DNA of 12,519 nt, from the NCBI GenBank assembly GCA_020630455.1, contig JAHDBK010000052.1, positions 1 through 12,519 on the forward strand, written 5' to 3'. The notes under the pieces were generated by a model. It was not told the DNA's origin. It did not search any database and worked only from the letters and a program-made list of their open reading frames with translations. Position numbers and translations under genes: made by a program. The first letter of the stretch is position 1, and every line of letters begins with the position of its first letter. This stretch comes from Saprospiraceae bacterium (GTDB taxonomy: Bacteria; Bacteroidota; Bacteroidia; Chitinophagales; Saprospiraceae). Of the stretch, positions 7,204 through 12,519 are shown one piece after another.

Positions 7204-8091
7204 CTATTCAAACGTAAGAGAAATATCAATTGCATAGTGGTCTGAAAGACCAACGGTTTTTAAATATATTTTTTTATCTCCTTGTTCCCAATCTGGACCA
7301 ATTAATACCATTCTTTTTTTACCAATATTAATATTCGAATTATTCTTTTTCACAAAAATATAGTCTATTGTTTGTTCTACAATATCATCCTCTTTTCCAT
7401 ACCTTGCATCATACATGGTTTCTACATCTTTTTTGTCAATATCAAAAACTCTCAACATAGATTCGTACTCTGCTGGAGTATCCATTGAGCAATTTAAATC
7501 ACCGCAAAGAATTTGTGGAATCCCTTCTTCATAATAAGGCTGCATTAAACCATCATAGATTTGATGAAATTGATGATTATTAATAATAATAGGATTACCT
7601 TGTGTATGTGTACCTATTAGCTGAAATTTATGCCCATTAAATTCTCCTTCAAACATCATCGCCCCTTTTCTTGCTAATTTATTGTCATAGGTAGTAGCGA
7701 CATCAAATTGAACATCCCCAAGATGAATTAAAGGTCTATCACTAGCTACCCAAATACCACTATTGGTTTTTAATTTGAATCGCTTTCTATTGGCAGGACC
7801 ATATTGGTAAGGGTATTTTTTCTTTAAAGCTCTTTTTAATTTTTTCCTTACTCTTCTGTGAAATACTTCTTGAAAAACCAAAATTTGATAATCACTATTT
7901 TTGACTTCTTCTAATATACGTCTTGCCCTTATTCGTTTTTTGGATTTGTAATAAACAAAATAAGGTAACATGTGTATATTCCAAGAAAGAATTTTTAAAG
8001 TATCTTGAGGAGGAGGGTTTTGAATAGTATTTGCCTTAGCTATTGTCGAAATAAAAATGCTTAATAGTATAATTGTAAATCGTAAATACAT
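7204..8091 (-). CDS. Exported endonuclease/exonuclease/phosphatase-fold hydrolase, sphingomyelinase-like
   Basis: The 295-residue protein starts with a signal peptide (residues 1-20, FTIILLSIFISTIAKA). The EEP fold shows its metal and catalytic residues in order: N38 (LSWNIHMLP), E75 (FQEVF), H162 (GTHTQ), D198 and N200 (CGDLN), Y-I-F in TIDYIFV, and D284/H285 (LSDHYAI). The family includes neutral sphingomyelinases, DNases and inositol phosphatases. The WNIHMLP start, the secreted form and the SDHYAI end lean towards the sphingomyelinase-type branch, but the substrate cannot be read from the sequence. ATG at 8091 is preferred: an in-frame TTG two codons earlier would extend it but is less likely. 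A weak promoter (TTTA, 19 bases, TATCTTTA at 8116-8109) lies between the upstream terminator hairpin and this start. xerD follows 60 bases downstream. Confidence 0.85.
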   Translation of the reverse strand: MYLRFTIILLSIFISTIAKANTIQNPPPQDTLKILSWNIHMLPYFVYYKSKKRIRARRILEEVKNSDYQILVFQEVFHRRVRKKLKRALKKKYPYQYGPANRKRFKLKTNSGIWVASDRPLIHLGDVQFDVATTYDNKLARKGAMMFEGEFNGHKFQLIGTHTQGNPIIINNHQFHQIYDGLMQPYYEEGIPQILCGDLNCSMDTPAEYESMLRVFDIDKKDVETMYDARYGKEDDIVEQTIDYIFVKKNNSNINIGKKRMVLIGPDWEQGDKKIYLKTVGLSDHYAIDISLTFE

Positions 8092-8135
8092 AATCAATTT
8101 GTGTTTTGTAAAGATAGTTTAGAACATGTTTAAAA

Positions 8136-8177
8136 TAAAAAACATTCTTTTACCATGTTGTAAAAGAATGTTTTTTA
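8136..8177 (-). terminator. Strong hairpin terminator after the M43 protease gene
   Basis: Perfect 18-base arms at 8136-8153 and 8160-8177 (core CATTCTTTTAC / GTAAAAGAATG) enclose a 6-base loop. A-runs before and T-runs after the stem exist on both strands. The hairpin begins 31 bases after the stop codon of the minus-strand M43 gene and precedes the promoter region of the EEP gene, so it separates the two transcription units. Confidence 0.85.
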
Positions 8178-8208
8178 AGAGCATTATAAAAATTTTAAAA
8201 TGATAAAA

Positions 8209-9504
8209 TTATTTAGAAATCACTATTTTTTGAGCAGCGGTAATATTATTTTTTCTAATTTCGACAAAATAAATTCCGTTGTCTAAAAATTGTAAATCCA
8301 TATCAAAAGATTGACTTCCTTTTTCTTGTATCGTCTTATTAATTGATTGACCTAAAATATTTTTAATCGTAATTTCATAAGAATCATAATCATCAAAATC
8401 CGTTTGAATAGTAAAAATACCATTAGACGGGTTTGGACTAACATCCATTTTTTCTTTTAATATTAATACTTCTTGATTACTGTTAAAAATACCATCAATT
8501 AACTCTGTTCTACAATTTTCTAAAGAACTTCTCATTATAGCTATTTGTTCTTGTGTAAATCCTGCCATACAGGTTTCATCCGCATAATCCATGTAATTTT
8601 CAAACATATCTGGTAAATCAGGCATACCATCTGTACAAGAATTTTGAGTAGTATCGCAGGCAAATTGAGATGGAATTCCTTGGTTTGGAGTATCAGCAAC
8701 ACCATCATCTACATTACAATCAGGAATGCCTAACTGTGCTAATAAACCATCTCCCCAAACATGTCTTAAACCTAAATAATGACCAACCTCATGAGTAACT
8801 GTTCTACCTTCAATAGGTATCGTTGTACCTTGAACAGTATATGTTGCACCAACATTAAAAGCTTCATAATGAACAACAACTCCTTCTAATTCGGGAGCTG
8901 GTGCATCCGAACCTGCTGGCCAATTAGGTGCACATCCATCTGCTGGTGGATAAGCATAACCTAATAAAGCTCCTCCTTCTATTTTACATACCCAAATATT
9001 TAAATAATCTTTAGTATTCCAAGCGTCGCTTCCTCCCTCGCTACTTTGCTTCACATTATCTGGTAATTGACCTCCAAAAATATCCAATTCAAACAAAGCA
9101 GTAGTGGATTGTCTAACCACTTCTATGAGTTCAAACTCTATCATTGGGTCATCACTCATAACGTCTTCAAATATTGGTCTAATGTTAGCAGCATTAGCAT
9201 TAGTATGTCTATAATCTTCATTTAGTCTAGCTATGACCGCATCTATCTGTTCATCTGGGATGTTTTCATCTGGTGTTTTATAGACTACGTGTACTACAAC
9301 AGGAACTGTCAATAATTGATTACGATTATAATTAATGTTGTTTTTAGCAAGGTCAAAACTTCGATTTACCGCGTCCTTATAACCAGGGAAGTTATTTTCA
9401 TTAATTTCCAATACATAATCATGTCCACACTTTTGTATTGGATTTTGTGCTTGAAGTCCATAAAAGAAAAGGAAAATAAAGAGTAGTGTTTTGATTTTTT
9501 TCAT
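8209..9504 (-). CDS. Secreted M43 (pappalysin/cytophagalysin-type) zinc metalloprotease with T9SS type A sorting tail
   Basis: The 431-residue precursor opens with a signal peptide (MKKIKTLLFIFLFFYGLQA). A propeptide-like stretch leads to a metzincin domain with the extended zinc motif HEVGHYLGLRH (residues 238-248: H238, H242, H248, catalytic E239) and a Met-turn region around ENYMDYADETCMAGFT. Several Cys (CNVDDG, FACDTT, NSCTDG, ETCM) suggest disulfides. Residues ~354-431 form a Por secretion-system tail: DVSPNPSNGIF, a middle NILGQ strand, then DNGIYFVEI and a basic KIVISK end. This sends the protein through the T9SS to the surface or medium, where it degrades proteins. A longer GTG start at 9549 is in frame, but ATG at 9504 sits directly before the signal peptide and just after a promoter-like sequence, so it is chosen. 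The gene is probably monocistronic, with a hairpin terminator downstream. Confidence 0.92.
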   Translation of the reverse strand: MKKIKTLLFIFLFFYGLQAQNPIQKCGHDYVLEINENNFPGYKDAVNRSFDLAKNNINYNRNQLLTVPVVVHVVYKTPDENIPDEQIDAVIARLNEDYRHTNANAANIRPIFEDVMSDDPMIEFELIEVVRQSTTALFELDIFGGQLPDNVKQSSEGGSDAWNTKDYLNIWVCKIEGGALLGYAYPPADGCAPNWPAGSDAPAPELEGVVVHYEAFNVGATYTVQGTTIPIEGRTVTHEVGHYLGLRHVWGDGLLAQLGIPDCNVDDGVADTPNQGIPSQFACDTTQNSCTDGMPDLPDMFENYMDYADETCMAGFTQEQIAIMRSSLENCRTELIDGIFNSNQEVLILKEKMDVSPNPSNGIFTIQTDFDDYDSYEITIKNILGQSINKTIQEKGSQSFDMDLQFLDNGIYFVEIRKNNITAAQKIVISK

Positions 9505-9522
9505 AACTTGATAATTGTATAA

Positions 9523-9551
9523 TAAATTTATTTTTATAAATAAAAACACAA
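9523..9551 (-). promoter_or_regulatory. Candidate promoter of the M43 protease gene
   Basis: On the minus strand, TTG (9551-9549) is followed after 18 bases by TAAATTTA (9530-9523). This is a near match to the Bacteroidota TTG / TAnnTTTG pair, and the implied transcript start is about 10 bases before the ATG at 9504. It supports that ATG over the upstream GTG, which would fall within the promoter. The 28-base palindrome adjoins the -33 box. Confidence 0.5.
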
Positions 9552-9577
9552 TTAATAAAGAAATTTCTTTATTAATT
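9550..9577. repeat. Perfect 28-base palindrome, copy D of the AT-rich element
   Basis: Every base from 9550 to 9577 pairs with its mirror (half-site AATTAATAAAGAAA). The inner 19 bases match copy A with one mismatch. It lies between the 3' end of the hydrolase gene and the promoter of the M43 gene, touching the -33 box, so it could be an operator, a terminator-like structure for the hydrolase transcript, or both. Confidence 0.7.
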
Positions 9578-9586
9578 AGATATTAC

Positions 9587-9622
9587 TTTATTATTAATAA
9601 TATTGCAACTATTAATAATAAA
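9587..9622 (-). terminator. AT-only inverted repeat downstream of the alpha/beta hydrolase gene
   Basis: Arms of 13 bases at 9587-9599 and 9610-9622 (core TATTATTAAT / ATTAATAATA) enclose a 10-base loop containing the only G/C bases. It lies 29 bases after the hydrolase stop codon on the minus strand. The stem has no G-C pairs and no clear T-run, so termination is only a possibility. Confidence 0.35.
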
Positions 9623-9650
9623 TACTTAGAGCGAAATTACGCTATTTTTT

Positions 9651-10487
9651 TTACTTATCTAAAAATTGTAAACACAAAATAGTAAGCATTAAACTATGAA
9701 TTGGTAAGATATTATCTGTATAAGGATGTTTTCCACCAAAAACATGATCGGCATCTTCAATAATTTCTATATCTGAATTTGGATTCCATTGATGGAGTAT
9801 TTTTGCCACTTCTACATCTACAGCTTTATCTTTTGTTCCATGAACAATTAACCATGGCTTATCCATATTTTTTGCTGCTTTTTCAACATCAAATAAATCA
9901 GCATTTTTTTCTATGTCTTCATGTAATTGATAATAAAGAGGCATCTGTTGTTTTGTCCTACCATTCAAAACATAATAAACTCCTTTTTCTTTCCATTCTT
10001 TTATGGCGTCAGGATGTCTTTTTGCAAAACCCAATTCATTGACAGCCGCCCAAGTAATCAAACGATGAATCCTTTCGTCCCTAGCCGCTTTAGCAATTGC
10101 TAAGCCTCCGCCTCTGCTATGCCCTATTAGAGTTATATTATTAATATCATATTCGTCATTGTCATTATTTATCAACCATTCTAATACCACATCTAAATCT
10201 GATTCTTCTTTAGAATAATTATTTTGACCGAAGGCTTCTAAATCAGCAAACTCTAATGGTTGTTCAGGTGTTGTACCATTATGAGAAAAGTTAAATTTTA
10301 AAAAAAAGAATCCATTCGCTGCAAATATCTCGGCTATTAAATGCCAATGTCCCCAATCTTTGAAGCCTTTAAAGCCGTGAGCAAGTATTAAAATAGGTTT
10401 TTTTGAAAATTTTGATAAAGAATAAGTATCTAATAGGATTGGACGATGATGTTTTCCATTAAGCTTTATATCTTTGCAAATATTCAT
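9651..10487 (-). CDS. Alpha/beta hydrolase (serine esterase/acyl-peptidase-like)
   Basis: The 278-residue single-domain protein has no signal peptide and should be cytoplasmic. The alpha/beta hydrolase features are complete: the oxyanion-hole motif LAHGFKGFKDW (H37-G38), nucleophile elbow GHSRGGG with S124, acid D220 in VHGTKDKAVD, and base H248 in DADHVFGGKHP. The HGFKG start and GHSRGG elbow resemble the cinnamoyl-esterase/dienelactone-hydrolase group annotated as 'alpha/beta hydrolase' in Bacteroidota; the natural substrate cannot be told. ATG at 10487 gives the usual length for the family. It diverges from the ispB operon across an 81-base gap and has its own probable promoter (TATTTTTG at 10517-10510). 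Confidence 0.87.
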   Translation of the reverse strand: MNICKDIKLNGKHHRPILLDTYSLSKFSKKPILILAHGFKGFKDWGHWHLIAEIFAANGFFFLKFNFSHNGTTPEQPLEFADLEAFGQNNYSKEESDLDVVLEWLINNDNDEYDINNITLIGHSRGGGLAIAKAARDERIHRLITWAAVNELGFAKRHPDAIKEWKEKGVYYVLNGRTKQQMPLYYQLHEDIEKNADLFDVEKAAKNMDKPWLIVHGTKDKAVDVEVAKILHQWNPNSDIEIIEDADHVFGGKHPYTDNILPIHSLMLTILCLQFLDK

Positions 10488-10509
10488 TTTAAATCATATT
10501 TAATTAGAA

Positions 10510-10517
10510 CAAAAATA
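10510..10517 (-). promoter_or_regulatory. Candidate -7 box of the alpha/beta hydrolase gene
   Basis: TATTTTTG read on the minus strand is a full match to the Bacteroidota TAnnTTTG -7 box, 22 bases before the ATG at 10487. No good TTTG -33 box is present at the right distance, only a T-rich stretch, so the support is partial. Confidence 0.4.
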
Positions 10518-10523
10518 AATCAT

Positions 10524-10552
10524 TAAGCATTGAAATAAAAACGAGATGCTTA
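10524..10552. promoter_or_regulatory. Inverted repeat TAAGCAT-N15-ATGCTTA in the divergent promoter region
   Basis: Two 7-base half-sites (10524-10530 and 10546-10552) face each other between the divergent hydrolase and ispB genes. The right half overlaps the start of a weak rightward promoter (TTG 10530-10532, 18 bases, TATAAATT 10551-10558). The spacing suits a dimeric regulator bound on two turns, but a short repeat in AT-rich DNA can arise by chance. Confidence 0.3.
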
Positions 10553-10568
10553 TAAATTAAAAAATTAA

Positions 10569-11543
10569 ATGGCTAAACTTACAGATAGTATCAAAGCTCC
10601 TATAGCTGAGGAGCTAAAAATATTTGACAAACACTTTAAAGAAGCAATGTCTAGTAAGGTAGCTATGCTGTCCCATATTACCCGCTATATCCACAAACGC
10701 AAAGGAAAACAAATGAGACCCATGTTTGTATTTCTTTGTGCTAAATTAGTAGGTGGTGTAACAGATTCTTCATATCACGCTGCTTCTTTAGTCGAAATGC
10801 TACATACTGCTACATTAGTTCACGACGATGTAGTTGATGAATCTATCGAAAGGCGTGGTTTTTTTAGTATCAATGCACTTTGGGGTAGTAAAATAGCCGT
10901 TTTAGTTGGAGATTATTTACTTTCAAGGGGCTTATTATTGGCTTTAGACAATGAAGAATATCAATTATTGCAAATACTATCTCGAGCAGTAAAAGAAATG
11001 AGTGAAGGAGAATTACTTCAAATCGAAAAAGCAAGAAGGTTAGATATTAAGGAAGATGTTTATTATGAAATCATAAGACAAAAAACAGCCTCACTTATCG
11101 CTGCTGCTTGTTGTGCAGGAGCTGCCTCTAGTAGTTCTAGTAAAGAAGAAATAGAACTAATGTATCAATTTGGTGAAAAAATTGGAATGGCATTCCAAAT
11201 AAGAGATGATTTATTTGATTTTGGTACCGATGATGTAGGAAAACCTCTTGGTATAGACATCAAAGAGAAAAAGATGACTTTACCACTTATATACGCATTA
11301 CAAAATGCCTCTTCTAGCGATAAAAGAAAAATAATTAATATCATAAAAAGACATAACGAAAAGAAAGATAAAGTAGCAGAAGTTATTGATTTTGTTAGAA
11401 AAAGTGGTGGTCTTGAATATGCTAAAAATATTATGTTACAATACCGTGAAGATGCTTTCAAAATTCTTGAAAAATTTCCAAATAACGAAGCTAAAGAATC
11501 TCTAAAAAATTTAGTTATTTATGTAACTGAGAGAAAAAAATAA
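10569..11543 (+). CDS. ispB: Long-chain all-trans polyprenyl diphosphate synthase (octaprenyl/heptaprenyl type)
   Basis: The 324-residue cytoplasmic protein is a class I trans-isoprenyl synthase. It condenses isopentenyl diphosphate onto an allylic diphosphate to build the long chain used as the menaquinone/ubiquinone side chain. Seen motifs: GKQMRP (residues 46-51, substrate binding), first Asp-rich motif LVHDDVVDE (D86, D87, D90), KT at 172-173, and second Asp-rich motif QIRDDLFDF (D213, D214, D217) followed by GKPLGIDI. The residues before the first Asp motif (EMLHTATL) are small, with no bulky aromatic at the -5 position, as in long-chain enzymes of the IspB type rather than FPP/GGPP synthases; exact chain length cannot be read. 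It heads a three-gene operon, with the RidA gene 13 bases downstream. The gene symbol reflects family resemblance. Confidence 0.9.
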   Translation: MAKLTDSIKAPIAEELKIFDKHFKEAMSSKVAMLSHITRYIHKRKGKQMRPMFVFLCAKLVGGVTDSSYHAASLVEMLHTATLVHDDVVDESIERRGFFSINALWGSKIAVLVGDYLLSRGLLLALDNEEYQLLQILSRAVKEMSEGELLQIEKARRLDIKEDVYYEIIRQKTASLIAAACCAGAASSSSSKEEIELMYQFGEKIGMAFQIRDDLFDFGTDDVGKPLGIDIKEKKMTLPLIYALQNASSSDKRKIINIIKRHNEKKDKVAEVIDFVRKSGGLEYAKNIMLQYREDAFKILEKFPNNEAKESLKNLVIYVTERKK

Positions 11544-11556
11544 GCATAATAAAATT

Positions 11557-11985
11557 ATGAAAAATAAAAACGAAAAAATAGAAGCTAATTCAGCTCCCAA
11601 ACCAGTAGGAGCTTATCCTCATGCAAGAAAAGTAGGGAATTTATTATTTCTTTCTGGAGTGGGTCCTAGAATACCTGAAACGAATGCAACTCCAGGAACT
11701 AAAACTAGTGCTTCGGGTAATTATCTAGCGTTTGATTTTGCTGCTCAATGCCATCAAGTTTTTAAAAATGTGAAAACAATACTAGAAGCTTCAGGAGCGA
11801 GTTGGGCAGACCTAGTTGATGTAACTGTTTTTCTTACAGATATGAAACGTGATTTTCATACTTATAATGAAATTTATAAAGAATATTTCCAAGAAGTTCA
11901 ACCATGTAGAACAACTCTTGGAATCAGTTCTTTACCAACAGATATTTGTATTGAATTAAAATGTATCGCAGTTATTAATGAATAA
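11557..11985 (+). CDS. RidA (YjgF/YER057c) family protein, 2-aminomuconate deaminase-like subgroup
   Basis: The 142-residue protein covers the whole trimeric RidA fold. The invariant arginine that holds the substrate carboxylate is R118 in PCRTTLGISSLP, followed by the closing strand IELKCIAVINE. RidA proteins hydrolyse reactive enamine/imine intermediates released by PLP enzymes. The start (GAYPHARKVGNLLFLSG), the added loop after it (GPRIPETNATPGT) and the 142-residue length recall 2-aminomuconate deaminases of tryptophan/aminophenol breakdown more than the ~128-residue housekeeping RidA. No other kynurenine-pathway gene is in the window, so that specific role is inference. It sits 13 bases after ispB, and its stop overlaps or abuts the start of the next gene, showing cotranscription. 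Confidence 0.87.
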   Translation: MKNKNEKIEANSAPKPVGAYPHARKVGNLLFLSGVGPRIPETNATPGTKTSASGNYLAFDFAAQCHQVFKNVKTILEASGASWADLVDVTVFLTDMKRDFHTYNEIYKEYFQEVQPCRTTLGISSLPTDICIELKCIAVINE

Positions 11986-12325
11986 AATGGAAGAGTGGAA
12001 ATTAGATTTTAAATGGTTGGAAGTAAAGCATTATGTCAAAAATGCCCTCAATCTAGAAAAATTACCTGATATGAATGCCATTTTGTTTTTAATTGGCATT
12101 CAAGAATTAGGCTTATTGAAGGAGTCTTTTACTAAAGAAGAAAAGCAAGATTTAATGCACGTAGCTGTCTGTTCCTTATTAACTGAAGAAGGGTATTTCG
12201 AATTTGAAGGAAGGGACCAAGACGGTTGGCCTCATTTCAAACAAATAGCTAAAATTGATATTGACGGCGTTAAAGAACAAGGTAGATTATTACAAGAAAA
12301 AATTATTCAATATTTTAATTTGTAA
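11978..12325 (+). CDS. Conserved-looking small protein of unknown function
   Basis: The 115-residue product matches no family I can name. It is soluble, without signal peptide or membrane span, and mixed in charge. Notable stretches are NAILFLIGIQELG (residues ~33-45), SFTKEEKQDLMHVAVCSLL (one Cys) and GYFEFEGRDQDGWPHFKQI, which read like conserved core segments of a small helical protein; I have a general memory of similar uncharacterised Bacteroidota proteins. ATG at 11978 overlaps the RidA stop by 8 bases; ATG at 11987, one base after that stop, would give 112 residues and is equally plausible. The coupling to ridA and ispB implies coexpression but not a function. Confidence 0.8.
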   Translation: MNKMEEWKLDFKWLEVKHYVKNALNLEKLPDMNAILFLIGIQELGLLKESFTKEEKQDLMHVAVCSLLTEEGYFEFEGRDQDGWPHFKQIAKIDIDGVKEQGRLLQEKIIQYFNL

Positions 12326-12329
12326 ATCT

Positions 12330-12364
12330 TTTAAGATATTAGATTGTAGACATTAGATATTAGA
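12330..12364. repeat. Heptanucleotide tandem repeat
   Basis: Five consecutive 7-base units follow the last operon: TTTAAGA, TATTAGA, TTGTAGA, CATTAGA, TATTAGA (consensus YATTAGA). They begin 5 bases after the stop codon of the last gene. Heptamer tracts like this are familiar in intergenic DNA of flavobacteria. Confidence 0.55.
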
Positions 12365-12368
12365 CTTA

Positions 12369-12406
12369 CATTTAAATAATAAAGAGTTTTCTTTATTATT
12401 TAAATG
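12369..12406. terminator. Long AT-rich hairpin after the ispB operon, copy C of the palindromic element
   Basis: Perfect 17-base arms at 12369-12385 and 12390-12406 (core AAATAATAAAGA / TCTTTATTATTT) enclose the loop GTTT. It lies 43 bases after the last stop codon, where a terminator is expected, and could act on both strands. It has only two G-C pairs per arm and no T-run after it. Bases 12372-12396 match copy A (minus strand) with one mismatch, so it belongs to the dispersed element. Confidence 0.55.
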
Positions 12407-12519
12407 AATAAATGTTTGATTATATTTGTCTAATAACTTACTTAATAGATTTCTTTATAAAAGCACTATAGACGTTATTACGAAAAATTGATTATAGCTA
12501 AATTGTCTTTTTAATGATA

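Noticed and set aside
9550..9577. The 28-base palindrome as a XerCD dif site
   Set aside because: The length fits a dif site and xerD is nearby, but related copies occur in three other gaps of this window. A dif site should be unique and not a perfect palindrome.
9630..9652. Rightward terminator AGCG-AAATTA-CGCT followed by a T-run
   Set aside because: The stem is only 4 bases and there is no plus-strand gene to its left; the T-run is partly the end of the minus-strand hydrolase gene.
12455..12517. Possible 3' end of a minus-strand gene entering from the right edge
   Set aside because: One minus frame is open for about 20 codons before a TAA at 12457-12455, but that length is expected by chance and the residues show no recognizable family. 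If real, the hairpin at 12369-12406 would lie between converging genes.

Overview
The window looks like chromosomal DNA of a low-GC, AT-rich member of the Bacteroidota, probably a free-living Flavobacteriia- or Saprospiria-like bacterium. The evidence is a type IX secretion (T9SS) type A sorting tail on a secreted metalloprotease, an array of SprB-type adhesin repeats, gene starts without clear Shine-Dalgarno sequences, and promoter-like TTG / TAnnTTT(G) pairs instead of sigma70 boxes. Codon use and base composition look even throughout, and I see no transposase, phage gene, tRNA, rRNA or CRISPR array.

Layout. (1) 1-2624, minus strand: the first 874 codons of a giant secreted adhesin with a signal peptide, a roughly 290-residue N-terminal region and at least seven SprB-like repeats; its C-terminus lies outside the window. 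(2) 2839-4560, minus: an exported M23 (LytM) peptidase with an intact active site and a long C-terminal extension. (3) 4775-6232, plus: a PLP enzyme that closely resembles the NifS-like half of eukaryotic molybdenum-cofactor sulfurase. Its stop codon overlaps that of (4) xerD (6229-7143, minus), whose catalytic residues are all present. (5) 7204-8091, minus: an exported endonuclease/exonuclease/phosphatase-fold enzyme of the sphingomyelinase-like kind. (6) 8209-9504, minus: a secreted M43 metalloprotease with a T9SS sorting tail, followed by a strong hairpin terminator. (7) 9651-10487, minus: a serine alpha/beta hydrolase. (8) 10569-12325, plus: a tight three-gene operon of a long-chain polyprenyl diphosphate synthase (IspB type), a RidA-family protein resembling 2-aminomuconate deaminase, and a small protein of unknown function.

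How it fits together. Four products (adhesin, M23, EEP enzyme, M43) carry N-terminal export signals, so much of the window serves the envelope and outside of the cell: surface adhesion, wall remodelling, and lipid/nucleotide and protein breakdown. The rest is housekeeping: Xer recombination, the isoprenoid quinone side chain, and enamine/imine hydrolysis. I do not see one linked multi-gene novel system. The most unusual signals are the stand-alone Mo-cofactor-sulfurase-like enzyme and a short AT-rich palindrome, core AATAAAGAAWTTTCTTTATT, found in four different intergenic gaps. A short heptamer tandem repeat follows the last operon. No gene-free stretch exceeds about 215 bases.
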